A stretch of DNA of 64,000 bases, taken from positions 62,001 through 126,000 of the forward strand of contig NZ_CANMUU010000002.1 in the NCBI RefSeq assembly GCF_947501165.1. The letters run 5' to 3'. Made by a program: the position numbers and the translations under genes. Every line of letters begins with the position of its first letter. Position 1 is the stretch's first letter. The notes under the pieces were generated by a model. The model did not search any database. It was not told where the DNA came from and saw nothing but the letters and a program-made list of their open reading frames with translations. Shown here piece after piece: positions 26,649 through 34,777 of the stretch. Source of the stretch: an uncultured Allomuricauda sp. GTDB lineage: Bacteria > Bacteroidota > Bacteroidia > Flavobacteriales > Flavobacteriaceae.

Positions 26649-27550
26649 AGTTAACCATTTTAGGTTGCTACTCAGCCACCCCTAGGACCTTTACCAACCC
26701 AACAGCCCAAGTACTTGAAATAAAAGGACATTTGTTCTTGATAGATTGTGGGGAAGGTACCCAAGTCCAGCTGCGACGATACAGGATTAAGTTTTCGAGA
26801 ATAAACCATATTTTCATCTCCCACCTTCATGGTGATCACTTTTTTGGTTTGCCTGGCCTTATTTCCACTTTTCGACTTTTGGGTAGGGAAAAACCATTAC
26901 ATGTTTATGGCCCCAAGGGAATAAAGGAAGCTATAACTCTATTTCTAAAGCTAGGGGACTCGTGGACCAATTATCCCTTGATTTTTCATGAATTGGATTC
27001 AAAAGATTCCGAATTGATATTTGAAGATGATACCGTAAGTGTAAGAACTATTCCTTTGAAGCATCGAGTTTATACCAACGGATTTCTTTTTGAAGAAAAA
27101 CCAGCTCCGAGGAAATTAAACATCCAAGCTGTCGAAAAATGGGGAATAGACCGTTCACAATACGGAGCCATTAAAAATGGTGCTGACGGTGTTCAGGGTG
27201 ATGGTACAATAATTCCAAATATTGATTTAACAGAAGACCCTCCCAAAACAAAAAGCTATGCTTTTTGTAGTGACACCAAATACAATGAGGATATCCTTCC
27301 ACTTATCCAAAATGTGGATACACTCTATCATGAATCTACTTTTTTGGAATCCGAAGCCCATCTTTGTGAGAAGACCAAACATTCCACAGCCAAACAAGCC
27401 GCTCAGATTGCCAAAAAAGGTCAGGTTGGAAAACTCATTTTGGGACATTACTCTACAAGATATGGTTCCATTGAGCTATTCAGGGAAGAAGCCCAAACCA
27501 TTTTCCCCAATTCAGAACTGGCAGATGATGGAAAATCATTCGAATTGTAA
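26645..27550 (+). CDS. rnz: Ribonuclease Z
   Basis: This metallo-beta-lactamase fold endonuclease matures tRNA 3' ends. Residues in order: IDCGEGTQVQLRR, zinc motif HLHGDHFFGLPGL (about residues 61-73), a flexible-arm region, FCSDTKYNED with a metal-binding Asp, YHESTF, HSTAKQAA and LILGHYSTRY. At 301 residues it is the short bacterial form. It is translationally coupled to the preceding STAS-like gene. Confidence 0.96.
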   Translation: MKLTILGCYSATPRTFTNPTAQVLEIKGHLFLIDCGEGTQVQLRRYRIKFSRINHIFISHLHGDHFFGLPGLISTFRLLGREKPLHVYGPKGIKEAITLFLKLGDSWTNYPLIFHELDSKDSELIFEDDTVSVRTIPLKHRVYTNGFLFEEKPAPRKLNIQAVEKWGIDRSQYGAIKNGADGVQGDGTIIPNIDLTEDPPKTKSYAFCSDTKYNEDILPLIQNVDTLYHESTFLESEAHLCEKTKHSTAKQAAQIAKKGQVGKLILGHYSTRYGSIELFREEAQTIFPNSELADDGKSFEL

Positions 27551-27625
27551 ATACCCAAATAGCTACTACAATCCTTTTTTCTCTCCCTAGTTTTGCTGAA
27601 ATTTGAAGGAATAACAAGGCAAATT

Positions 27626-28273
27626 ATGCAGCAGGACCTTAGCGATTATAGAAAGTCTTATGAAAAGAGCGAATTATTGGAAGAAACCATTAAGGAAAAT
27701 CCAATGGAGCAATTCCAAAAATGGTTTTATGAGGTAGAGGCGACTGATGGCTTGGAGGAACCCAATGCCGTGACTTTAGCTACTATTGGGTTGGACGGTT
27801 TTCCAAAAAGTAGAGTGGTTTTAATGAAGAAATATACTTTTGAGGGGTTCATTTTTTATACCAATTACAACAGTGAAAAGGGGAAGGCCATGGAAGAACA
27901 TCCTGAGGTGTGTCTGTCCTTTTTTTGGCCAAATATGGAACGACAAATCATAATAAAAGGAAAGGCAGAAAAGATTGCTGAAAACCTTTCTGATGGTTAT
28001 TTCGAATCCAGACCAATGGGTAGCCAGTTGGGTGCAATTGTTTCTCCTCAGAGCGATGTGATTCCTTCAAGAGATGTTTTGGAGTCCAAACTGGACGAGC
28101 TCGAGAAAAAATATACTGGTAAAGAGCTGGAAAGACCATCTTATTGGGGAGGCTATTTGGTACGCCCCATTTCTTTAGAGTTCTGGCAGGGAAGACCCAA
28201 CCGCCTTCACGACCGAATTCGCTATACCCTCCAAGAAGATTTTAACTGGAAGATAGAGCGTTTGGCTCCTTAA
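27626..28273 (+). CDS. pdxH: Pyridoxamine/pyridoxine 5'-phosphate oxidase
   Basis: This FMN enzyme makes pyridoxal 5'-phosphate. The ATG at 27626 (MQQDLSDYRKSY) gives 215 residues, the standard length; the frame extends 11 codons further without family support. Motifs: ANAVTLATIG-like (PNAVTLATIGLDGFPKSRVVLMK), GFIFYTNYNSEKG, ERQIIIKGKAEK, FESRPMGSQLGA and the C-terminal EFWQGRPNRLHDRIRY. It lies 75 bases after rnz, in a run that continues with a phosphohistidine phosphatase and ppk1. Confidence 0.97.
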   Translation: MQQDLSDYRKSYEKSELLEETIKENPMEQFQKWFYEVEATDGLEEPNAVTLATIGLDGFPKSRVVLMKKYTFEGFIFYTNYNSEKGKAMEEHPEVCLSFFWPNMERQIIIKGKAEKIAENLSDGYFESRPMGSQLGAIVSPQSDVIPSRDVLESKLDELEKKYTGKELERPSYWGGYLVRPISLEFWQGRPNRLHDRIRYTLQEDFNWKIERLAP

Positions 28274-28283
28274 AATAAGAAAT

Positions 28284-28772
28284 ATGAAGCAAGTTATTCT
28301 AATGCGTCATGGAAAATCTTCATGGGATTATGAAGTTTCCGATAAAGACCGCCCTTTAAAAGAAAGAGGAATAAATGATGCCCATTTAGTGGCGGAGAAG
28401 CTATCTTCTAAGGATTTCTCGGTCGATTTCGCATACTCCAGTCCAGCAAACAGAGCACTCCATACCAGTATGATTTTTTTAAGGGGAATTGGTTTTGATT
28501 TGGTGAGATTTCAAGTAACCAATGAGCTATATGACTTTTCTGGGAACAGTGTGGCAGCATTCGTGAAAGGTTTATCTGACACTTTAGATAAGGTGATGAT
28601 TTTTGGCCATAATTATGCCTTTACCACACTTGCAAATACATGGGGAGATACCTATATTGAAAATCTTCCAACTGCAGGTTTGGTGCATATTGAATTTGAT
28701 GTGGATGAGTGGTCCAAGATTACAAATGGGAGAACAAAGCAAACAGTTTTTCCAAAACACCTAAGACAATAA
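28284..28772 (+). CDS. SixA-type histidine phosphatase
   Basis: This 162-residue protein opens with the phosphatase motif LMRHGKSSWD, whose His9 should take the phosphoryl group. It has DRPLKERG and YSSPANRALHT (second Arg), and GHNYAF with the second active-site His. It is the short SixA-like branch of histidine phosphatases, which in E. coli dephosphorylates phosphohistidine proteins. It starts 10 bases after pdxH and ends exactly where ppk1 begins. The link with polyphosphate metabolism is suggestive only. Confidence 0.88.
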   Translation: MKQVILMRHGKSSWDYEVSDKDRPLKERGINDAHLVAEKLSSKDFSVDFAYSSPANRALHTSMIFLRGIGFDLVRFQVTNELYDFSGNSVAAFVKGLSDTLDKVMIFGHNYAFTTLANTWGDTYIENLPTAGLVHIEFDVDEWSKITNGRTKQTVFPKHLRQ

Positions 28773-30854
28773 ATGATTAAAACTAAGAACGAATACGTAA
28801 ATAGAGAGATAAGCTGGTTGCATTTTAATTCAAGGGTGCTCCAAGAAAGTGCTGATAAAAAAGTGCCGTTAATTGATAGGCTTCGTTTCTTGGGAATTTT
28901 CAGCAATAACCTAGATGAGTTCTTCAAGGTTCGCTACGCCACGGTCAAACGTATTGTTGATGCCGGTAAAAAAGGGAAAAGCGTTCTTGGAGGGGAAAAA
29001 GCCAAAGATTTGCTAGAGGAAATCACAGAGATTGTGATTCAACAACAAACACAAAGTCAAAAGATTCTTGAGCAAATTGAAGAAGAGTTAAAGGCGGAAA
29101 ACATCTTCATCATCCACGAGGGAGAAATAAACGAGAGCCAAGCTGAATTTGTACGGGAGTATTTTTTCAAAAAGGTGAATCAGGAATTGATGACCATTAT
29201 CTTGAACGACCTTACCGAATTTCCTCTGCTCAAAGATACCGCTGCCTATTTGGCGGTTAAAATGGTCATGAAAAAAAATGAGCATGGCGAATCTCTTGGT
29301 AAAAACAGATATGCCTTAATAGAGATTCCCAAAGGAATTGACCGTTTTGTGGTACTGCCAAAAGAAGGGGATAAAGACTATATTATCATCCTTGATGATT
29401 TAATTCGTTTCTGTTTGGATAGTGTGTTTACAATGTTTGAGTATGAGTCTATTTCTGCACATATGATTAAGATTACTCGGGATGCAGAACTGGATATCGA
29501 CAATGACCTAACCAAAAGTTTTATTGAAAAAATATCCTCCAGTGTTGAAGGTAGAAAAATAAGCGACCCTGTGCGTTTTGTGTATGACAAAAGCATTGAT
29601 AAGGATACCCTTCAATTCCTAAAGGCCAAAATGAACATTATTGATACGGATAGTGTGATTCCTGGAGGGCGTTATCATAACCGCCGGGATTATATGGGAT
29701 TCCCTAGTCTTGGCCGTACCGATTTAATGTATAAAAAGATAGAGCCTTTGCCCGTAAAAGGTTTTAGCATGGATGGCAGTCTTTTGGAACTTATAGCACA
29801 AAAAGATTACTTAATATATACGCCTTATCATACTTTCTCATATTTGACGGTTTTTTTAAGGGAAGCAGCCCTTGACCCTAAAGTTAGGAGCATTAAGATT
29901 ACCATATATCGTTTGGCAAATGACAGCCAGGTAGCATCAGCTTTAATCAATGCAGTTAAAAATGGGAAGCAAGTTACGGTGCAGATAGAACTGCAGGCTA
30001 GGTTTGATGAACAAGCCAATATTAAGTATGCCAATTTACTCAAAGAAGAAGGGGTAAACCTAATCTTTGGGGTTCCCGGACTAAAAGTACACAGTAAGAT
30101 ATGTCTGGTAGAGCGAGAAGAACCTAAAGGTTTGAAGCGTTATGGATTCATAAGTACGGGTAATTTTAATGAATCAACAGCCAAAATTTATACAGATTAT
30201 ACCCTATTTACCGCTCATGAAGGTATTTTAAAGGAAATGTCCAAGGTTTTCGAATTCTTTGAGACAAACTATAAGGTCAATAAATACAGGCATTTAATCG
30301 TTTCTCCGCACTATACCAAGTCTACCTTTATGAAGTTGATAGACAATGAAATAGAAAATGCCCAAGATGGAAAGGAAGCTTTCATCAAAATAAAGATGAA
30401 CAGCCTTACATCCTATAAGATGGTGGATAAATTGTATGAAGCCAGTAGGGCAGGAGTAAAAGTGCAATTGATAATCAGGGGGGTCTGCTGTTTAATTCCC
30501 GGAGTGGAAGGTATGAGCGAAAACATAGAGGCCATTAGTGTGGTGGATAAGTTTTTGGAACATCCAAGGTTGTTCATCTTTGGCAATGATGGTGATCCAA
30601 AGATCTATATCTCTTCAGCAGATTGGATGACCCGAAATCTTGATTTTAGGGTAGAAGTAGGTTGCCCAATTTATGATGAGGATATTCAACAAGAGTTGAT
30701 GGATACTTTTAATATATCATGGAAGGACAATCTGAAAGCGCGTATTTTTTCGGATAAACAGGATAATGCCTATAAGGAAATTACTGAGGGAGAGTCAGAA
30801 CTTAGGTCTCAATTTGCTTTATACGATTATTATCAGAACAAACTTGAATCCTAA
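28773..30854 (+). CDS. ppk1: Polyphosphate kinase 1
   Basis: This 693-residue enzyme reversibly makes polyphosphate from ATP. The order is an N-terminal helical domain (REISWLHFNSRVLQE), a head domain, and two phospholipase-D-like catalytic domains. LKVHSKICLVER carries the phosphorylated His, and TGNFNESTAKIYTDYTLFT and SADWMTRNLDFRVEVGCP are typical. Its start codon directly abuts the stop of the SixA-like gene (TAAATG), indicating coupling. It ends next to the convergent miaE stop. Confidence 0.97.
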   Translation: MIKTKNEYVNREISWLHFNSRVLQESADKKVPLIDRLRFLGIFSNNLDEFFKVRYATVKRIVDAGKKGKSVLGGEKAKDLLEEITEIVIQQQTQSQKILEQIEEELKAENIFIIHEGEINESQAEFVREYFFKKVNQELMTIILNDLTEFPLLKDTAAYLAVKMVMKKNEHGESLGKNRYALIEIPKGIDRFVVLPKEGDKDYIIILDDLIRFCLDSVFTMFEYESISAHMIKITRDAELDIDNDLTKSFIEKISSSVEGRKISDPVRFVYDKSIDKDTLQFLKAKMNIIDTDSVIPGGRYHNRRDYMGFPSLGRTDLMYKKIEPLPVKGFSMDGSLLELIAQKDYLIYTPYHTFSYLTVFLREAALDPKVRSIKITIYRLANDSQVASALINAVKNGKQVTVQIELQARFDEQANIKYANLLKEEGVNLIFGVPGLKVHSKICLVEREEPKGLKRYGFISTGNFNESTAKIYTDYTLFTAHEGILKEMSKVFEFFETNYKVNKYRHLIVSPHYTKSTFMKLIDNEIENAQDGKEAFIKIKMNSLTSYKMVDKLYEASRAGVKVQLIIRGVCCLIPGVEGMSENIEAISVVDKFLEHPRLFIFGNDGDPKIYISSADWMTRNLDFRVEVGCPIYDEDIQQELMDTFNISWKDNLKARIFSDKQDNAYKEITEGESELRSQFALYDYYQNKLES

Positions 30855-31436
30855 CTAACCGTGCATAGTCTCTTTTTTTCCTAGGTTTTCCATTAAGGTA
30901 GCTTCGTATTCCAGCAAATCTTGCCATTTCTGGTCTACTTCTTCGCGATTGCCATACATTCGAGCAAACTTAAGGAACATGGTATAATGGTTTGCTTCAC
31001 TGACCATTAGATTCTTATAGAATTCAGCCAGTTCAGAATCATTTATTTCTTCAGAAAGTAATCTGAAGCGTTCACAACTTCTTGCCTCAATTAAGGCAGC
31101 ATAAAGCAGTTTGTGCACCAAATGTGTTTCCCTACTGCCTCCCTTTGGAAAGAATTTCATCAACTCAATGACATACTCATCCTTTCGTTCCCTTCCCAAG
31201 ACCCAACCTCGTTTCAGAATCTTATCATGCACCATATTAAAATGTCCCATCTCTTCTCTGGCCAAAGAGGTCATTTCTTTTACCAATTCTGATTTTTCTG
31301 GAAAGCCAATGATAAGTGATATTGCTGTACTTGCAGCTTTCTGCTCACAATACGCATGATCTGTCAAAATCTCTTCAATATTCTTTTCTACAATGTTAAC
31401 CCATCTTGGGTCGGTAGGTAGTTTAAGGCCTAGCAT
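30855..31436 (-). CDS. miaE: tRNA-(ms2io6A37) hydroxylase
   Basis: This 193-residue diiron enzyme hydroxylates the isopentenyl side chain of ms2i6A at tRNA position 37. The ferritin-like helices carry the Glu/His ligands in EQKAAS, EEMGHFNMVHD, EARSCERFRLL and SEANHYTMFLKFA. Family members include MiaE from Salmonella. The gene is convergent with ppk1 with no intervening base. The upstream side is a dispersed intergenic repeat. Confidence 0.93.
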   Translation of the reverse strand: MLGLKLPTDPRWVNIVEKNIEEILTDHAYCEQKAASTAISLIIGFPEKSELVKEMTSLAREEMGHFNMVHDKILKRGWVLGRERKDEYVIELMKFFPKGGSRETHLVHKLLYAALIEARSCERFRLLSEEINDSELAEFYKNLMVSEANHYTMFLKFARMYGNREEVDQKWQDLLEYEATLMENLGKKETMHG

Positions 31437-31495
31437 AAGGAGTCATTTTGAAAAGCAAAGATAACAGGATTCGTAAAGTTTTTTCTCAATTGCAA

Positions 31496-31697
31496 TGTCA
31501 TTTCAAGCAAAACGAGAAATCTCTTTCGGATAGGATTTCTTATACTCCCTTTGGTTGGTTCGAAATGGGGAGGATTCGCCGTCAGTTCGAGTATTTCTGA
31601 AGTACTTGTAAGAAGGAAATACCTTGAGAACTGGGATTGTACGGAGATTTACTTCTCGATACAACTTTGGCTTTGCCAAAACCACTCGAAGTGACGA
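31496..31697. repeat. Dispersed intergenic repeat with nested hairpins
   Basis: A 200-base non-coding block between miaE and dnaX starts TGTCATTTCAAGC, the same word that opens the inverted repeat at 12886. It contains an imperfect hairpin between GTCAGTTCGAGTATTTC (31581) and GAAATACCTTGAGAACT (31616), and a second one around TTTGGCTTTGCCAAA flanked by TTCTCGA and ACTCGAAG. This modular structure resembles the short repeats scattered in flavobacterial genomes. The short frame at 31503-31685 is not a gene. Confidence 0.65.
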
Positions 31698-31702
31698 GTG
31701 TT

Positions 31703-33424
31703 CTAAAAATCCAAATCAAATTCTTTTCGCAATAAGTCAATGGCTGGGTTTTTCTCCTTCAATTTCTGGTATTTCTCTTCCGGAGTAAAGGCATATTTCT
31801 TTGCTACCTCTTCATTTACAGTAATATGAAGGGTAATGGAATGGTTGGCTAACTGTTGTTTTAGATGATTCAAAAGAGGACCTTGTTCCCGTTCTACTTC
31901 CTTTTTCATAGTGTGGTTAGGAAGTTCAATCCAAATGGTATTTTTATCTTTTAGTTTGGGAATGTCAGTCTGAAGATTACTGGCCAATATTTTTCTTCCC
32001 TTACCTTCGATTTTTTTAACATAAACCTCCCATTCATTCTGCATTTCCTCTTCCGTAAAAGAATTTTGAGGCAAATCTTCTTCCGGTACATTTGGATTCT
32101 TTGTATTGGTATGTTCTTTTTTGGTTTTAATACTTGATAGCGACAATCCAGAAACCCGATTCGTATTTGCTTTTAATTCTATTTTTTTTACAGGCGGCGG
32201 TGTGGGAATAGGTATGACCTCTTCTTTTTCTTTTTGAGGAATTTGTTCTGTGTTAGCGCTATCAGTTTCAGTGGGTTTTAATGTAGCTTTGGAAAGCTCA
32301 CTGGCCGGAATATGCTTAAAATGTGAAGCGGGTATTATGAAATCAGCGTTTTTTTTTTCACTATCAAAAGTGATGGAGGCTAATTTCATTAAGGTGAGTT
32401 CAACCAACAAGCGTTGATTTTTGCTGGTTTTGTATTTTAAGTCACATTCATTGGCCAAATCCAAGGCTTGTAACAAAAACTCTCTAGTTGACGCTGCGGA
32501 CTGATTTTTGTATTGTTCTTTTACATCTTCCCCAACTTCTAAAAGTGCTAATGTTTCAGGATGTTGGCACACCATAAGATCTCTAAAATGTGAAGCTAGA
32601 CCTGTTATGAAATGATGACCATCAAACCCAAGAGAAAGTATTTTATTGAACAATACCAGAAGCTCAGGAATATTATTTTCAAGAATTAGTTGGGTAGTGG
32701 AAAAATAAGTGTCGTAATCTAGAACGTTCAAGTTTTCGGTAACCGCTTTTCGGGTTAATTTTTTACCTGAAAAACTTACGACTCTATCAAAAATGGAAAG
32801 CGCATCCCGCATGGCGCCATCGGCTTTTTGCGCAATTATATGTAGGGCACTTTCCTCAGCTTCAATGCCTTGTTGTTCCGCGATATATTTCAAATAATCC
32901 GCTGCATCTTTTACGGTGATTCGTTTAAAATCGAAAATTTGGCAACGAGAAAGAATCGTGGGAATGATTTTGTGCTTTTCCGTAGTGGCCAAAATAAATA
33001 TGGCATGTTTTGGCGGTTCCTCTAGAGTCTTTAAAAATGCATTGAAAGCGGATTGGGACAACATATGAACCTCGTCAATAATATAGACTTTGTATTTGCC
33101 AACCTGTGGAGGAATCCGAACTTGGTCAATAAGACTACGGATATCATCTACTGAATTGTTGGATGCGGCATCCAACTCAAAAATATTAAAGGCAAAATCT
33201 TCATCTTCCCGTTCAGTCCCATCTTGATTTATCTTTTTGGCTAAGATGCGGGCACAAGTAGTCTTGCCCACACCTCTTGGTCCGCAGAACAAAAGAGCCT
33301 GTGCTAAATGGTTGCTTTCAATGGCATTGAGCAGGGTATTGGTAATAGCCTGTTGCCCCACTACATCTTTGAATGTCTGTGGGCGGTATTTTCTAGCTGA
33401 TACTACAAAGGGCTCCAATTCCAA
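31703..33424 (-). CDS. dnaX: DNA polymerase III subunit gamma/tau
   Basis: This 573-residue clamp-loader ATPase has RKYRPQTFKDVVGQ, Walker A GPRGVGKTTCARILA, Walker B YIIDEVHML, and sensor LSRCQIFDF. The zinc module that normally sits between Walker A and FELDAASNNSVDD is replaced by a short acidic loop without the four cysteines. The C-terminal half is variable and Lys/Glu-rich (tau-like). No obvious A-run frameshift site for a gamma form was identified. It is divergent from rnpB. Confidence 0.95.
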   Translation of the reverse strand: MELEPFVVSARKYRPQTFKDVVGQQAITNTLLNAIESNHLAQALLFCGPRGVGKTTCARILAKKINQDGTEREDEDFAFNIFELDAASNNSVDDIRSLIDQVRIPPQVGKYKVYIIDEVHMLSQSAFNAFLKTLEEPPKHAIFILATTEKHKIIPTILSRCQIFDFKRITVKDAADYLKYIAEQQGIEAEESALHIIAQKADGAMRDALSIFDRVVSFSGKKLTRKAVTENLNVLDYDTYFSTTQLILENNIPELLVLFNKILSLGFDGHHFITGLASHFRDLMVCQHPETLALLEVGEDVKEQYKNQSAASTREFLLQALDLANECDLKYKTSKNQRLLVELTLMKLASITFDSEKKNADFIIPASHFKHIPASELSKATLKPTETDSANTEQIPQKEKEEVIPIPTPPPVKKIELKANTNRVSGLSLSSIKTKKEHTNTKNPNVPEEDLPQNSFTEEEMQNEWEVYVKKIEGKGRKILASNLQTDIPKLKDKNTIWIELPNHTMKKEVEREQGPLLNHLKQQLANHSITLHITVNEEVAKKYAFTPEEKYQKLKEKNPAIDLLRKEFDLDF

Positions 33425-33513
33425 TAGATTTACTTATTCACAAATATAAAAATAGCGAATCGCAAAGCCCTTTTTGAAGACCACCACAAATTATTTTTTA
33501 TTAACAATTGAGT

Positions 33514-33521
33514 TACCTTTG
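33514..33521 (+). promoter_or_regulatory. -7 promoter element of rnpB
   Basis: TACCTTTG matches TAnnTTTG and ends 3 bases before the predicted 5' end of the RNase P RNA. No clear TTG is present at the -33 distance. Confidence 0.6.
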
Positions 33522-33523
33522 CG

Positions 33524-33813
33524 CAGCAGGCCACCTTATCGCTGCAATCCTTTGGATTGAAGAGGAAAGTCCGGACACCATAGTGCAACATAGCGGATAA
33601 CATCCGTCCGTTGAAAAACGAGGACCAGTGCAACAGAAAGCAAGTACAGTTCGGCTGTAGTGAAATCAGGTAAACTCTATGTGGTGCAACGCCATGTAAA
33701 CCAGTGTTTGAGGGTAGCACGCCTAAATTGGAGGGTAGGCGGTTTGAACTTTGAAGTAATTCAAAGTCTAGATAAATGATAAGGCTCGACAGAATCCGGC
33801 TTATGGCCTGCTT
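33524..33813 (+). ncRNA. rnpB: RNase P RNA
   Basis: The conserved core GAGGAAAGTCCGGACACCATAG (first part near 33559) and the 3' core ACAGAATCCGGCTTATGG are both present. The P1 helix closes the molecule: AGCAGGCC at 33525-33532 pairs with GGCCTGCT at 33805-33812. About 290 bases is rather short, as expected for compact Bacteroidota RNase P RNAs of the A type. It processes tRNA 5' ends. A T-run follows directly, and the convergent lysR stop is only 5 bases away. The antisense open frame over it is spurious. Confidence 0.97.
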
Positions 33814-33817
33814 TTTC

Positions 33818-34702
33818 TTAATCGAACAATAGTTTTATACAGTTTTGGAGAACAGGATTTCTATTGTCTTCCTTCCATATCATGGATAGTGTAGCTCGTT
33901 GCTCAATTTTTTTGAGTTCAATAAACTTAACTTTCATTTGAAATCCAATTTGTAAGGCCGTAGGAACTATGGCAATCCCCAGTTTGTTCTCTACCAATTT
34001 GAAAATGGTCTGGGCGTGTACGGACTTATGAGATACCTTTGGTCTGAATCCACCATCTTCGCATATACTAATTACGGTATTGTAATATAATGGGCTATAA
34101 TCTTTGGAAAACAGGATAAAATCTTCTTGTGCCAACTGTGAGATGCTTTTAAACCTGTGTTCTTCCAAAGGATGGTCCTCAGGGAGCACCAAGGAAAATG
34201 TATCCTCGTATACAGGTTTAATGTGAAGACCCTTAGGAACCCGCGATAAACGTACAAAACCCAAATCAAGGAGGTCATGTTGAATAGCATGTAATTGTGC
34301 ACGGTTTGAAAGTTCTTCTAGACTAGTGTGCACTTGTGGAAATTCACGTTTTAGGTCCAATAGCAAATTGGGAACCACGTTTTGCATTGCTGACCCCAAA
34401 AAGCCTATTCGTACTTCACCCAAATGACCCTTTCCAATAAGCTTGAGCTGTTTTTGGGTTTGGTTTAAGTGATTCAAAATAAATTCTACTTCACCTTTCA
34501 AATAGACACCCGCAGGTGTCAATTGTACCTTTTTCTTATTGCGCAAAAAGAGCGGGGTTTTCAATAAGTTTTCCAATTGTTTGATTTGGGTGCTTAATCC
34601 AGGTTGGGATATGAATAGTTTTTCAGCCGCTTTCCTAAAGTGCAGTTCCTCAGCAACTGCAAGAAAGTAAATGTAATGCCTTAACTCTATTTGATAATTC
34701 AT
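33818..34702 (-). CDS. LysR-type regulator divergent from hut operon
   Basis: This 294-residue protein has an N-terminal winged helix (ELRHYIYFLAVAEELHFRKAAEKLFISQPGLSTQIKQLE) and a C-terminal effector-binding domain of two lobes (LGEVRIGFLGSAM, FSLVLPEDHPL, ENKLGIAIVPTALQ). It is divergently transcribed from hutH with 75 bases between the starts. By the usual LysR arrangement it probably controls histidine degradation, with urocanate or histidine as a plausible effector; this is inference. It differs from the GntR-type HutC and the antiterminator HutP. Confidence 0.9.
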   Translation of the reverse strand: MNYQIELRHYIYFLAVAEELHFRKAAEKLFISQPGLSTQIKQLENLLKTPLFLRNKKKVQLTPAGVYLKGEVEFILNHLNQTQKQLKLIGKGHLGEVRIGFLGSAMQNVVPNLLLDLKREFPQVHTSLEELSNRAQLHAIQHDLLDLGFVRLSRVPKGLHIKPVYEDTFSLVLPEDHPLEEHRFKSISQLAQEDFILFSKDYSPLYYNTVISICEDGGFRPKVSHKSVHAQTIFKLVENKLGIAIVPTALQIGFQMKVKFIELKKIEQRATLSMIWKEDNRNPVLQNCIKLLFD

Positions 34703-34777
34703 AGTTATTAATTAATTAAAAATAAGTATTTATAATTATTAAAATATCATGGTATCTTTAATCATTAAAAAGTTTGT
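34703..34777. promoter_or_regulatory. Shared lysR-hutH control region
   Basis: This 75-base, very AT-rich divergent spacer contains the palindromes TTAATTAATTAA (34708-34719), ATAAGTATTTAT and ATAATTAT. These are candidate LysR-type sites (T-N11-A geometry is possible), but no single site stands out. Confidence 0.35.

Noticed and set aside
31503-31685. 60-codon minus frame between miaE and dnaX
   Set aside because: It lies inside the dispersed repeat and contains its hairpins.
33430-33720. 96-codon minus frame over rnpB
   Set aside because: It overlaps the conserved core of the RNase P RNA and has no protein-like features.
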